A stretch of 64,000 bases of DNA from Chryseobacterium geocarposphaerae. GTDB taxonomy: Bacteria; Bacteroidota; Bacteroidia; Flavobacteriales; Weeksellaceae. The stretch lies in the NCBI RefSeq assembly GCF_002797535.1, contig NZ_PGFD01000002.1, positions 744,001-808,000 on the forward strand. The letters are read 5' to 3'. Under the pieces are notes generated by a model. The model was given only the letters and a program-made list of their open reading frames with translations, ran no database searches and was not told where the DNA came from. Below are positions 1 to 8,713 of the stretch, piece after piece (position 1 is the stretch's first letter; the number at the start of each line of letters is the position of its first letter). The position numbers and the translations under genes are program-made.

Positions 1-435
1 ATTTCCTAATCCTCCGGTTGTTGCCGTAGAAGCCGCCCGAATTCCTGCAAATCCGGTGCTGATGGTTGCTGCCGTTCCTCCACCGGCAATTAAAGCCAAA
101 GCCCATTGTGGAAAGGTGCCTAAATCGGTAAACTGACTTGCAAATAAGATAGATCCTGCTATGGTAGCCATAGGAATAGAAATGGTATCTAAAAGATGAT
201 CTAAAAAAGGAATATAATACGCAAGAATTTCAAAAACAGTTGCTACACCGGTTGTAATAAGAGTAGGAAGACCTGCAAGCCATTCAAAGCTTTCACTCAT
301 AGGAATCCAGTGGAGGTATGAGGCTAAGCTTACAGCAAAAAGCGGAAGAAAAACCCTGAATCCGGTGGCTGCAGCCAAACCGATACCAATAAATGCACTC
401 AGGATATAAGGAAGGTAAGGAATATTATCTAACAT
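1..435 (-). CDS. DUF4126 family membrane protein (3' end outside window)
   Basis: The frame opens at an ATG (complement of 433-435) and runs off the left edge, giving 145 residues without a stop. The N-terminus is hydrophobic and contains ATGFRVFLPLF, then EWLAGLPTLI and AGGGTAATIS, ending in the window at ASTATTGGLGN. These are hallmarks of the DUF4126 family, small multi-helix inner-membrane proteins of unknown function. At least three hydrophobic stretches are visible. It lies 53 bases downstream of rnpA on the same strand and could be co-transcribed with it. Function is not known; the family call is from recognised sequence pattern. Confidence 0.8.
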   Translation of the reverse strand, partial: MLDNIPYLPYILSAFIGIGLAAATGFRVFLPLFAVSLASYLHWIPMSESFEWLAGLPTLITTGVATVFEILAYYIPFLDHLLDTISIPMATIAGSILFASQFTDLGTFPQWALALIAGGGTAATISTGFAGIRAASTATTGGLGN

Positions 436-488
436 TTTATTTTTCAGATTAATAGTTCCTTTTAAAGGTACAAAAAATAGATAAATAT

Positions 489-863
489 TTATTGCCTTTT
501 TTGAGATGCACAAAGTTTTATAAACTGTTCCTCTACGTCCTGAAATTTTGCAGGAATTTCAGAAGAAACCCAAAACAGCATGGCAAAAGTTTTATCACCG
601 AAAGCTTCTTTAAATATATCTTTATTTAAACGATAAGCTTCCCTTAAAAGTCTCTTCACTCGGTTTCTGTGAACAGCCTTTTTGAAATATCTTTTAGAAA
701 CCGAAACCCCGAATTTAGCCTGATCAATAGGAATGGTCGGTTTTTCCTTTAGAACAATAATTCTCAGATTTCCACATGTTTTCCATTTACCTTTCTCGAA
801 AAGTAAAGCGATTTCAGTCTCTTTTTTGAGCTTTTCGGCTTTGGAATATTTGAAGTTTGTCAT
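489..863 (-). CDS. rnpA: Ribonuclease P protein component
   Basis: This is the 124-residue basic protein subunit of RNase P, which helps the catalytic RNA remove 5' leaders from pre-tRNAs. The RNR signature is clear at HRNRVKRLLREAYR, and the N-terminal part has the usual strand LRIIVLKE followed by FGVSVSKRYFKKAV. Length is normal for the family. The common upstream partner rpmH is not next to it here; the upstream neighbour is a dispersed inverted repeat and then tcdA. The start ATG is the only one fitting the family N-terminus. Confident. Confidence 0.95.
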   Translation of the reverse strand: MTNFKYSKAEKLKKETEIALLFEKGKWKTCGNLRIIVLKEKPTIPIDQAKFGVSVSKRYFKKAVHRNRVKRLLREAYRLNKDIFKEAFGDKTFAMLFWVSSEIPAKFQDVEEQFIKLCASQKRQ

Positions 864-900
864 TTACGGACTGTAAATATAGTGGAATTTTTATTTAAAA

Positions 901-969
901 GCCTCGACTTCGCTCAGTGTAGCAATCCAAAGATAGTATTAGGAATGTCATGCTGAGCGAAGTCGAAGC
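901..969. repeat. Dispersed imperfect inverted repeat
   Basis: The arms 901-917 (GCCTCGACTTCGCTCAG) and 953-969 (CTGAGCGAAGTCGAAGC) are inverted copies with one mismatch over 17 bases, separated by 35 bases. The right arm lies in a TGTCATGCTGAGCGAAG context that I recognise as a widely scattered intergenic element of Bacteroidota. It sits between rnpA and tcdA, both on the minus strand, so it may fold in RNA and help separate the two units. Confidence 0.7.
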
Positions 970-993
970 ATCTTTAAATATTTTAGTGAAAGT

Positions 994-1719
994 CTAATCT
1001 TTCTTTACAAGATAATTAATCACTTCGGCGGCAGCATATAATCCAAAAATAGCAGGAATAAAGCTTATGGTTCCATAAAAAGAACGTTTAAAGTTGGTTC
1101 CGTCAGTCATTTTCAGGCTGTCATCTTTTTGAAGCTCATCAGAGAAAACGCATTTAAATCCTTTATTGATTTTATCTTTTCTCAATCTTTTTCTTACCTG
1201 TTTTGCCAGATAACAGTTTTGGGTTTTGCTGATATCCTTTACCATGACTTTGCTTGGGTCGGTCTTTCCTCCGGCTCCCATAGAGCTTACAATTTTTATT
1301 TTTCTCTTTTTGGCAGCTTTTATCAGGCAAAGTTTTGGAGTTACGCTGTCGATACAGTCAAGAACATAGTTGAAATGTCCTTCATCAAGAACCTGATCCA
1401 TTCTTTCAGGGTTCAGAAATTCGTTAATTTTTATGAGATTGAGATTAGGGTTGATATCCAAAAGCCTTTCCGCAACAACTTCTACTTTATGTTTTCCTAC
1501 TGTAGAATGCAATGCCGGAAGTTGTCTGTTGATATTGGTGATGTCTACGGTATCTCCGTCTACAATCGTCATGTTTCCTACTCCGGCTCTGGCGAGAAAT
1601 TCCGCTGCAAAAGAACCTACACCTCCCAATCCGACAACTAAAATATTCGCTTTGTTAAGCTTTTTCAATCCTTCTTCTTTAATGAGAAGTTCTGTTCTTT
1701 CCAACCAGTATTTATCCAT
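994..1719 (-). CDS. tcdA: tRNA threonylcarbamoyladenosine dehydratase (TcdA/CsdL)
   Basis: This is a 241-residue E1/ThiF-like ATP-dependent enzyme that cyclises t6A37 in tRNA to ct6A. The nucleotide-binding loop GLGGVGSFAAEFLARAG lies near residues 30-47, followed by VDGDTVDITNINRQ, the ThiF-fold metal and ATP contact segment. Later come DCIDSVTPK and a cysteine-containing region around NKGFKCVFSDE. The C-terminus ends in a hydrophobic helix, typical of this group. It overlaps the stop of the upstream TatD-like gene by 8 bases, so the two are probably translated from one message. Confident on family; substrate assigned by similarity. Confidence 0.9.
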   Translation of the reverse strand: MDKYWLERTELLIKEEGLKKLNKANILVVGLGGVGSFAAEFLARAGVGNMTIVDGDTVDITNINRQLPALHSTVGKHKVEVVAERLLDINPNLNLIKINEFLNPERMDQVLDEGHFNYVLDCIDSVTPKLCLIKAAKKRKIKIVSSMGAGGKTDPSKVMVKDISKTQNCYLAKQVRKRLRKDKINKGFKCVFSDELQKDDSLKMTDGTNFKRSFYGTISFIPAIFGLYAAAEVINYLVKKD

Positions 1720-2338
1720 GTGTTATATGCTCTAAATTTTCTAAAATCTGTTCATTCAGTACTTCTAAAGAAATCCCTTTTATATCCGCTACTGTTCTAT
1801 ATAATGTTGCTATATCAAAATCTTCGTTATCGGTTTCCAGAAAGATTCTGTTTAAAGGGGTAATTTTCAAAGTATTCTGCAAAGATAAATTATACAAAAC
1901 GGCTTTTCCAAAACTCAGGTAAAAATTATTTTTAAGAAGATCCTGGGCAATGTTTTCTTTTTTGTTGAATCCGTGAATAATCATCGCCTGATTCGCCTTT
2001 TTTCTGAAAGAAATTACTTCATAAAATTTTCGGACACAATGAATGATGAGAGGCTTTTTCACTTCGTTGGAAATTTCAATCTGTTTTAAAAAAACATCTT
2101 CCTGTATTTTCTGGTCAATAGGAACCAAAGAGTCTAAACCACATTCTCCGACAGCAAAACAGTTTTCTGTAATATTATCTTTCAACCAGTGAAACTGTTC
2201 TGTGATCTTATCGTGTTGAATATCTTTAGGATGAATTCCAATAGAATATAAAGAATCTGGAATCTTATCGGAGAGGCCCATATTATAAATTCCAAAGGGT
2301 ATATTTTTCTTATGATGATGAAAATCAAAGTAATTCAT
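1712..2338 (-). CDS. TatD family metal-dependent hydrolase
   Basis: This is a 208-residue amidohydrolase-fold protein. The HxH metal motif is at the very N-terminus (MNYFDFHHHK), then GECGLDS with the metal-bridging Glu, the histidine of IIHCVRKF, IIHGFN and the LETDNED aspartate near the C-terminus. The family includes 3'-5' DNases and D-aminoacyl-tRNA-deacylase-like enzymes; substrate cannot be told here. A longer frame opens 36 bases upstream, but its extra hydrophobic residues precede the family N-terminus, so I use the ATG at 2338. It is shorter than E. coli TatD (about 260 residues), as is usual for this flavobacterial subgroup. Divergent from the TetR gene. Confidence 0.85.
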   Translation of the reverse strand: MNYFDFHHHKKNIPFGIYNMGLSDKIPDSLYSIGIHPKDIQHDKITEQFHWLKDNITENCFAVGECGLDSLVPIDQKIQEDVFLKQIEISNEVKKPLIIHCVRKFYEVISFRKKANQAMIIHGFNKKENIAQDLLKNNFYLSFGKAVLYNLSLQNTLKITPLNRIFLETDNEDFDIATLYRTVADIKGISLEVLNEQILENLEHITHG

Positions 2339-2435
2339 GATCAAAAATACGATTTTTAAGACTTGGATCAACAATCCTAAACAAACGTTTATAAATATGT
2401 TAAAAATTTCCTAACTTTACTCAAACTCAATCCTC

Positions 2436-3065
2436 ATGAGAAAAAAGTTTACCGAAAAGCAGATTCATATTTTAGATATAGCAGAAGAACTGATCGCAAA
2501 AAAAGGATATGAAGGGACCTCCGTAAGAGACATTTCTTCTAAAGCGAATATCAATGTAGCGATGATTTCATACTATTTTGGGTCTAAGGAAAAAATGATG
2601 TCTTACCTCTATCAATACAGGGTTTTAAAAACAAGAGAGAACTTTTCAGAATTTGCGGATACGATTAAAGACGGTAAACCCGAAATGCAGATGAAGGAGA
2701 TGATTAAGTTTATCGTAACCCAGCTTTTTAAATACAATTATTTTCATGGTTTCGTAACTCAGGAGCTTAGACATACCGATAATTTAAAAGATGAACTGTT
2801 GGATTTCTACCAGCTTTTTGTAAAAAAAATAGATGAAGTTATAAAGAAAGGAGTGGCTTCCGGAGTATTTACCTTTACTCCTAAACCTGAAGATATTTTA
2901 ACCACTATTATCGGGTCTACATTATTCGTGATCAGAAACAGGAATTTTTATGAACTGTATGTTCCTCATAAAAATGATGAGACCTATGCAAAAGAAGCCG
3001 AGAAAAAAATAAGAATGAATCTCCTATTAAGTGTTTTTGCAATTTTAGGATACGCTGCAGACTAA
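2436..3065 (+). CDS. TetR/AcrR family transcriptional regulator
   Basis: This 209-residue protein has a TetR-type helix-turn-helix at residues 5-50: ILDIAEELIAKKGYEG, then VRDISSKANINVAMISYYF with the usual YYxFGSKE turn. The rest is the helical ligand-binding and dimerisation domain. The ligand is unknown. It is transcribed away from the TatD-like gene across a 97-base intergenic region, where an autoregulatory operator would be expected, but I see no clear palindrome there. It precedes bamD by about 100 bases, which contain a separate -7-like box, so it is probably not part of that operon. Confidence 0.9.
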   Translation: MRKKFTEKQIHILDIAEELIAKKGYEGTSVRDISSKANINVAMISYYFGSKEKMMSYLYQYRVLKTRENFSEFADTIKDGKPEMQMKEMIKFIVTQLFKYNYFHGFVTQELRHTDNLKDELLDFYQLFVKKIDEVIKKGVASGVFTFTPKPEDILTTIIGSTLFVIRNRNFYELYVPHKNDETYAKEAEKKIRMNLLLSVFAILGYAAD

Positions 3066-3112
3066 AATTACGTTAAATAATCATAAAAAAAAATCTTTTG
3101 GCAAAAAAGTTA

Positions 3113-3120
3113 TATTTTTG
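3113..3120 (+). promoter_or_regulatory. -7 promoter box (TATTTTTG) before bamD
   Basis: TATTTTTG matches the Bacteroidota -7 consensus TAnnTTTG and lies 46 bases before the bamD ATG. A TTTG at 3097-3100 is only 12 bases upstream, closer than the usual 17-23, so the -33 half is not convincing. Confidence 0.5.
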
Positions 3121-3166
3121 CAAATTAGTAAATCTGCTAAAATCCGAAAACTGTTGAATTTTTTAT

Positions 3167-4162
3167 ATGAAAAAATATATTTTAGGTCTTTTTGCACTAT
3201 CTGTTGTTGTATCATGTGTGAGCCAGCAGGAAAGAGCTATGAGAAGTGCTGATAAAAACTACATTTTAAAGGCGGCAAACGAAAATTTTGCAAAGAAGAA
3301 GTGGAAAAATGCTTTAGCTCTTTATGATAGACTTACCAATCTGGTAGCAGGTACGGATGATTTTCCTAATGTTGGTTTCAATACGGCTTATGCAAACTAT
3401 TATGATAAAAACTATAAGCTTGCAGGGCACCAGTTTAAAAATTTTGCAGTAAGTTTTCCTAAAGATCCTAGAGCGGAAGAAGCGGCCTATATGTCTGCTT
3501 TGTGTTATTATGAAGGATCTATGGATTATAATTTGGATCAGTCTAGTACAGAACTGGCCATTAATGAACTTCAGGATTTCTTAAATAACTATCCTAATTC
3601 TGAAAGATCTAAAAATATCAATACTCTTATTGAAGAACTTTCATATAAATTGGAATTTAAAGCCTACGAAAACGCAAGACAGTATTTTAAAATGGGAGAT
3701 TATAAATCTGCCAATATTGCGTTGGAGAATGTTTTGGAGGATTTTCCAAGTACAAAACTTCGTCCGAAAATTTATGATTTTATCATGAAATCCCGTTACG
3801 AGTTAGCTGCTAGATCTGTTTACGATCTGAAAGAGGAACGTATTGAAAGTGCACTTTCTTTTACAAAACAGGTAGAAAAAGAACTTCCTAATACGGAATA
3901 TGCAAAAACAGCTTTAGATCTTAGACAAAAACTGGAAAAAGATAAGAAAGACTTTGCTGTTGTAAAGAAAAATACAGAAGCGAGAATAGCTACTCTTACC
4001 GAAAGACAAAAGAAGGAAGCTGCTAAGCTTGCAGATAAGGCAAAAACCGAGCAGCAACTGAAAGATCAGGTTTCTGCTGAGAAAAAAGCAATACAGATCC
4101 AAAGGGATAGTGCGGCGCTTCAAACACCTCCGCCTGCAGCCACTTTCAAAATTCAAAGATAA
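3167..4162 (+). CDS. bamD: Outer membrane protein assembly factor BamD
   Basis: This is a 331-residue TPR lipoprotein that works with BamA to insert beta-barrels in the outer membrane. The N-terminus is a lipoprotein signal ending in VVVSC (lipidated Cys17). TPR helices follow over residues 30-250, including WKNALALYDRL and the BamD-typical SFPKDPRAEEAAYM. Compared with E. coli BamD (about 245 residues), it carries a C-terminal extension of about 80 residues that is Lys/Ala/Glu-rich, likely coiled coil, ending in a short proline-rich stretch. It leads the conserved order bamD-rpoZ-coaBC-DUF4835-recN of flavobacteria, which supports the call. Confidence 0.92.
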   Translation: MKKYILGLFALSVVVSCVSQQERAMRSADKNYILKAANENFAKKKWKNALALYDRLTNLVAGTDDFPNVGFNTAYANYYDKNYKLAGHQFKNFAVSFPKDPRAEEAAYMSALCYYEGSMDYNLDQSSTELAINELQDFLNNYPNSERSKNINTLIEELSYKLEFKAYENARQYFKMGDYKSANIALENVLEDFPSTKLRPKIYDFIMKSRYELAARSVYDLKEERIESALSFTKQVEKELPNTEYAKTALDLRQKLEKDKKDFAVVKKNTEARIATLTERQKKEAAKLADKAKTEQQLKDQVSAEKKAIQIQRDSAALQTPPPAATFKIQR

Positions 4163-4203
4163 TTTGTAAATTTGCCATCTTAAAATAAAATAAATTTCTC
4201 AAA

Positions 4204-4527
4204 ATGAGCGTAAAAGATACAAAAGCAGAAGTAAATACGATTACTTACGATAAAGATAAGATTGAAGAAAAAGTAGGTTCAATCTATGAAGCTATTGTTA
4301 TCATGGGAAAAAGAGCAGAGCAAATCAATGCAGAAATTCGTACAGAATTGCACAACAAACTGGATGAATTTGCTGTTCACAACTCTACATTGGAAGAAGT
4401 TTTTGAAAACAGAGAGCAGATTGAAATCTCTAAACACTATGAAAAACTTCCAAAACCAACTTCTATTGCAATTGAAGAATGGTTAAATGATGATGTATAC
4501 TTCAGAAAAACAGAAGATAGAAAATAA
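4204..4527 (+). CDS. rpoZ: DNA-directed RNA polymerase omega subunit (Bacteroidota form)
   Basis: This 107-residue protein has the Rpb6/omega helix SIYEAIVIMGKRAEQIN, followed by the Bacteroidota-type acidic tail with EEWLNDDVYF. Omega helps fold and assemble the beta' subunit of RNA polymerase. It starts 41 bases after bamD and is followed by a strong hairpin. The diverged sequence is normal for this phylum. The fixed position between bamD and coaBC supports the call. Confidence 0.88.
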   Translation: MSVKDTKAEVNTITYDKDKIEEKVGSIYEAIVIMGKRAEQINAEIRTELHNKLDEFAVHNSTLEEVFENREQIEISKHYEKLPKPTSIAIEEWLNDDVYFRKTEDRK

Positions 4528-4547
4528 TCCTCTGTCTTTTAAATATA

Positions 4548-4585
4548 CAAAGGTCATAGAGAAATTCGTTTCTTTATGACCTTTG
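4548..4585 (+). terminator. Hairpin downstream of rpoZ
   Basis: A perfect 11-bp stem (CAAAGGTCATA / TATGACCTTTG) with a 16-base loop lies just after rpoZ. The following bases are T-rich but not a pure T run, so it may be a partial terminator or an RNA-stabilising hairpin that lowers coaBC expression relative to bamD-rpoZ. Confidence 0.65.
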
Positions 4586-4650
4586 CTATTTTATATAATG
4601 GCCGTTATGGGAAAAATAAGTAAATTAGTGATTCAAAAAAATAAAACTCA

Positions 4651-5853
4651 ATGAGTGTTTCCGGCAAAAAGATATTGATCGCCGTTTCTGGAGGAATTGC
4701 AGCTTACAAAATTCATTTCTTGATAAGAGATTTTGTGAAAAAAGGAGCGGAAGTTCAGGTCATCATGACTCCCGATGCAGAAAATTTCGTTACAAAACTG
4801 AGCCTGTCTACCTTATCAAAGAAACCTGTTTACACAGATTTTTATGGAGATAACGGAACCTGGAATAGCCATGTAGAATTGGCATTGTGGGCAGATGTAA
4901 TAATTGTTGCTCCCTGTACCTCCAATACATTGTCGAAAATGGTTCACGGAACCTGCGATAATTTGCTGATTGCAACTTATATGTCGGCAAAATGTCCTGT
5001 ATTTATTGCCCCTGCAATGGATTTGGATATGTATCAACATCCTTCTACCAGAAAAAATCTCGAATTGGCGGAAAGTTATGGTCATTATATTATTCCTGCT
5101 GAAAGCGGTGAATTAGCGAGTGGCTTGATCGGACAGGGAAGGATGGCAGAACCTGAAACCATCGTAAAAAATATTGAAGAATTTTTTCATTCAGATCAAA
5201 ATAAATCCCTGGAAGGAAAAACGGTTCTTATCACTGCAGGGCCTACCTATGAAGCAATCGATCCCGTTCGCTTTATCGGAAACCATTCTTCAGGAAAGAT
5301 GGGATTTTCTCTGGCGGAAGAAGCGGCAAAAAGAGGAGCAAAAGTGATTTTGATTTCCGGACCGAGCGCTGAAAAAACAACTATTCATAATATCGAAACC
5401 CATAGAGTAACATCCGCAAAAGAAATGTTTGAAAAAGTGTTTCAGTTCTATGAAAACGTAGATATTGCAATTGCAAGTGCGGCTGTAGCGGACTATGCAC
5501 CGAAAGAAGTAGCAAAAGAAAAAATTAAGAAAAATGATGATAACTTAACCATAGAACTTATTAAGAATCCTGATATTCTTAAGACTATGGGAGAGAGAAA
5601 AAATCGTCAGTTTCTGGTTGGATTTGCCTTGGAAACCCAAAATGAAGAAGAAAATGCCAAAGGAAAATTAGAAAAGAAGAACCTGGATATGATTGTCCTG
5701 AATTCTTTGAGAGATGAAGGTGCCGGTTTTAAAAATGATACCAATAAAATAAAAATCTTTACGAAAACCGAGAAAACGGAGTTTGATCTGAAATCTAAAG
5801 ATGAAGTGGCCAAAGATATTTTCGACTTTATTGAAAATCAGCTATTAAAATAA
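4651..5853 (+). CDS. coaBC: Bifunctional phosphopantothenoylcysteine decarboxylase / phosphopantothenate-cysteine ligase
   Basis: This 400-residue enzyme makes 4'-phosphopantetheine for CoA. The N-terminal FMN flavoprotein (CoaC, residues 1-185) has GGIAAYK, the catalytic His74 in HVELALWAD, and the FMN motif PCTSNT at 88-93. The C-terminal CoaB half has ITAGPTYEAIDPVRFIGN, HSSGKMG, the AVADYAPK segment and KIKKNDD. In CoaC two motifs differ from E. coli Dfp: the substrate motif PxMNxxM reads PAMDLDM (Asp124), and ACGD reads ASGL (Ser157 at the usual active-site Cys). The frame is intact. The difference may be normal for this phylum; see the finding. Confidence 0.93.
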   Translation: MSVSGKKILIAVSGGIAAYKIHFLIRDFVKKGAEVQVIMTPDAENFVTKLSLSTLSKKPVYTDFYGDNGTWNSHVELALWADVIIVAPCTSNTLSKMVHGTCDNLLIATYMSAKCPVFIAPAMDLDMYQHPSTRKNLELAESYGHYIIPAESGELASGLIGQGRMAEPETIVKNIEEFFHSDQNKSLEGKTVLITAGPTYEAIDPVRFIGNHSSGKMGFSLAEEAAKRGAKVILISGPSAEKTTIHNIETHRVTSAKEMFEKVFQFYENVDIAIASAAVADYAPKEVAKEKIKKNDDNLTIELIKNPDILKTMGERKNRQFLVGFALETQNEEENAKGKLEKKNLDMIVLNSLRDEGAGFKNDTNKIKIFTKTEKTEFDLKSKDEVAKDIFDFIENQLLK

Positions 5854-5890
5854 TTTTTATAAATTTCCGTTCTCAATTTTTATATAAACA

Positions 5891-6799
5891 ATGAAAAGAA
5901 TTTTAAGCATATTTTTTATATTTTTCCTATTTAACTTTAGCTTTTCCCAGGAACTGCTTTCTACGGTTCAGATCAATGCTCAGCAGATGGGGGGGAGTAA
6001 TCAGCAGGTGTATAAAACGCTGGAGAAAAGTCTTAGGGATTTTATCAACAACACGAGCTGGACAGGGAAAAAATTACAAAACTTTGAAAAAATTAAATCA
6101 AATTTTGCGATTATTATCAGCGAGAAAGACGGAAATAACTACAAAGGGAGTATCGTTGTGCAGGCTGTTCGCCCTGTATTCAACACCAACTACGAATCTC
6201 CATTGCTTAATATTCAGGATACGAAATTCGGATTCGAATATGTGGAAAATGAAAATCTGATTTTTAATGAGCGACAATTTTCAGGCAAAAACTTGATTGA
6301 TGTGATCAGCTTTTATGTGTATTTGATTTTGGGATATGATGCGGATAGCTTTCAGGCAATGGGAGGAACGCAGTGGTTTACAAAAGCACAGCAGATTGCC
6401 CAGAACTCTCAGAACAGAAATTATGAAGGTTGGGCTCAATTGGGAACAGAAGGCCCAAGAACGAGAGGGAATCTGATCAGTACCTTGCTGAATTCAAATA
6501 CTAATCAGCTGAGAAATACTTTCTATACTTACCACAGAATCGGGTTGGACGGGCTTTACAATCAGGATCAGACTCCTTCCAAAAAGGCTATTTTCGACGG
6601 CTTGATGCAGTTAAAAGTATATGAAAATAATTTTCAGCAGAACTATGCTTTCAATCTTTTTATTGAAGCAAAGAGTGATGAGATTTTCAATATTTTCAAT
6701 TCCGGAAATAACGGAGGAATCATATTGGGAGATTTAAAACAGCTTATGATTATTTTTGCTCCGAAACATACTGACTCCAAGTGGAATAAATGGAAGTAG
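5891..6799 (+). CDS. DUF4835 family secreted protein
   Basis: This 302-residue protein begins with a signal peptide (KRILSIFFIFFLFNFSFSQ) and belongs to DUF4835, which sits between coaBC and recN across flavobacteria. Visible features are NFEKIKSNF, the segment QPVF-like AVRPVFNTNYESPLL and a C-terminal IFAPKHTDSKWNKWK. Some databases name this family PorD and tie it to type IX secretion. That link is from memory and not shown by this sequence. It is probably periplasmic. It starts 37 bases after coaBC and is likely in the same operon. Confidence 0.82.
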   Translation: MKRILSIFFIFFLFNFSFSQELLSTVQINAQQMGGSNQQVYKTLEKSLRDFINNTSWTGKKLQNFEKIKSNFAIIISEKDGNNYKGSIVVQAVRPVFNTNYESPLLNIQDTKFGFEYVENENLIFNERQFSGKNLIDVISFYVYLILGYDADSFQAMGGTQWFTKAQQIAQNSQNRNYEGWAQLGTEGPRTRGNLISTLLNSNTNQLRNTFYTYHRIGLDGLYNQDQTPSKKAIFDGLMQLKVYENNFQQNYAFNLFIEAKSDEIFNIFNSGNNGGIILGDLKQLMIIFAPKHTDSKWNKWK

Positions 6800-6832
6800 G
6801 AAAATCTATTCTTAAATCTTAATTGGAAATTT

Positions 6833-6840
6833 TATATTTG
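6833..6840 (+). promoter_or_regulatory. -7 promoter box (TATATTTG) before recN
   Basis: TATATTTG fits TAnnTTTG and ends 29 bases before the recN ATG, so recN may have its own promoter besides read-through from DUF4835. No well-spaced TTG is seen upstream. Confidence 0.5.
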
Positions 6841-6869
6841 CAGGAACAATCGTTATCTGCTATTGATTT

Positions 6870-8519
6870 ATGCTTTCGAGAATCTATATAAAAAACTTTG
6901 CACTTATTGATGCCCTTGATGTATCCTTGCATAAGGGGCTACAGGTAATTACCGGGGAAACCGGGGCTGGAAAATCAATTATTTTAGGTGCACTTCGTCT
7001 AATCTTAGGAGAAAGAGCAGATGTAAAGTCGATTTCCAATGCAGAAGAAAAAAGTATTGTGGAAACCGAGTTTTCATTGAATAACCGCTTCAAGAAATTT
7101 TTTATAGAAAATGATCTTGATTACGATCAGCACACGATTATAAGAAGAGAAATTCTTCCATCGGGAAAATCCAGAGCTTTTATCAATGACGTTCCGGTAA
7201 CTTTGGATGTTCTGAAAGAGCTGTCTTCCCAGCTTATTGATATTCATTCCCAGTTTGAAACTTCCAATCTTTTTACGGCAGAATACCAGTTTAAGATTAT
7301 TGACGGACTTTCCGAGAATAAGAAAATCGTGGAGGAATATCAGCTTGAGTTTTCGGATTTCCAAAGTTTAAAAATTCAACTTAAGAGGCTTCAGACACAG
7401 CTCGCTGAAACCAACAAAGAAAGTGATTATAAAGAATTTTTACTGAACGAACTTGAAGAGCTTAAGTTGGATGAGGTAGATTATGAAGAGCTGCAAAACC
7501 AGCTCTCTATTCAGGAAAATGCAGAGATGATTTCTGAGAATCTCGCACAGATTTTATCGAGATTTCATCAGGAGGAAGTAGGGATTCTTTCATTCTTTAA
7601 TGAAGCCAAAAATAAGCTTTCCAAGATATCAGAGGTTTCCAATAGTTTTTCGGATCTGGATGAAAGACTTGAAACATCTTTTGTGGAAATCAAAGATATT
7701 ATTTCCGAACTCGAGGATGAAGCCGAAAAAATTGAAATAAATCCTGAAAATTTGGTGTTGCTTTCTGAGCTTAACAATAAAATAAATTCATTATTTCTAA
7801 AGCATAGTGTTTCTGGAATTGATGAACTGAAAGAAATAAGAGATCAGCTATCGGGGGATCAGCAGGGAGCTTCTGAACTGGAAGCTAATATTGCGGCTAT
7901 AGAGGAAAATATTATTAAAAAAGAAAAAACACTTCAAAACCTCGCAGAAAAGCTTTCCAAAAACAGAAAGAAAAGTATTCCTGTCTTCATTAAAAAAGCC
8001 GAAGATCTGCTTAAAAAATTAGGATTGGAAAAAGCGAAAGTGGATATCCAATTGCAGGATTCTCCGGATTTTAATCAATTCGGAAAAGAAAATATTCAGT
8101 TATTATTTCAGGCAAATTCAGGTTTTCCTTTAAAGCCTATTCAAACGGCTATTTCAGGAGGTGAAAGATCACGTGTAATGTTGGCTGTAAAGAAAATTAT
8201 TGCGGAAAGCAATGAGCTACCAACGTTAATTTTAGACGAAATTGATACTGGAGTTTCAGGGAAAGTAGCCGAGGAAATTGGAAATCTGATGCGTGAAATG
8301 TCTTCGGACATGCAGCTTATTGTTATTTCCCACTTGGCGCAGGTTGCAGCAAAAGGAAACAACAACTATAAAGTGGTAAAACAGGATGTCTCTGGGAAAA
8401 CACAGTCTACCATTGTGCCTTTAAATGATGAGGAGAAACTGAATGAAATTGCCCAGTTGCTTTCCGGAAGTAAAATTACGGAAGCTGCTATGGCACAGGC
8501 AAAAGAACTGATAGGGTAA
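6870..8519 (+). CDS. recN: DNA repair protein RecN
   Basis: This 549-residue SMC-like ATPase acts in double-strand break repair. The Walker A motif GETGAGKS is near residue 30. A long charged coiled-coil region spans about 150-370 with the central hinge, and the C-terminal ABC half has SGGERSRVMLA (signature) and LPTLILDEIDTGVSG (Walker B), then ISHLAQVAA. Length is normal for RecN. A GC-rich hairpin follows it. Confident. Confidence 0.95.
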   Translation: MLSRIYIKNFALIDALDVSLHKGLQVITGETGAGKSIILGALRLILGERADVKSISNAEEKSIVETEFSLNNRFKKFFIENDLDYDQHTIIRREILPSGKSRAFINDVPVTLDVLKELSSQLIDIHSQFETSNLFTAEYQFKIIDGLSENKKIVEEYQLEFSDFQSLKIQLKRLQTQLAETNKESDYKEFLLNELEELKLDEVDYEELQNQLSIQENAEMISENLAQILSRFHQEEVGILSFFNEAKNKLSKISEVSNSFSDLDERLETSFVEIKDIISELEDEAEKIEINPENLVLLSELNNKINSLFLKHSVSGIDELKEIRDQLSGDQQGASELEANIAAIEENIIKKEKTLQNLAEKLSKNRKKSIPVFIKKAEDLLKKLGLEKAKVDIQLQDSPDFNQFGKENIQLLFQANSGFPLKPIQTAISGGERSRVMLAVKKIIAESNELPTLILDEIDTGVSGKVAEEIGNLMREMSSDMQLIVISHLAQVAAKGNNNYKVVKQDVSGKTQSTIVPLNDEEKLNEIAQLLSGSKITEAAMAQAKELIG

Positions 8520-8542
8520 CTTAATTCAATTAAAAATGTAAT

Positions 8543-8572
8543 AAGGCTTCTGGTAATTTGGAAGTCTTTTTT
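8543..8572 (+). terminator. Rho-independent terminator after recN
   Basis: AAGGCTTC (8543-8550) pairs with GAAGTCTT (8561-8568), with one G-T pair, around a 10-base loop, followed by a T run. It closes the bamD-recN transcription block. Confidence 0.7.
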
Positions 8573-8713
8573 ATTGGTATTAAAGTAAACACATAATTAT
8601 AGTCTTTCCTGCTGAAGCAAAAACTAACGTAATAAAATAGCCTATATCCGTTAATCTTATTAAAAATCTGTAACATTTTTAGCCTTATATTTACTAATGT
8701 AAAAAAGATAACT

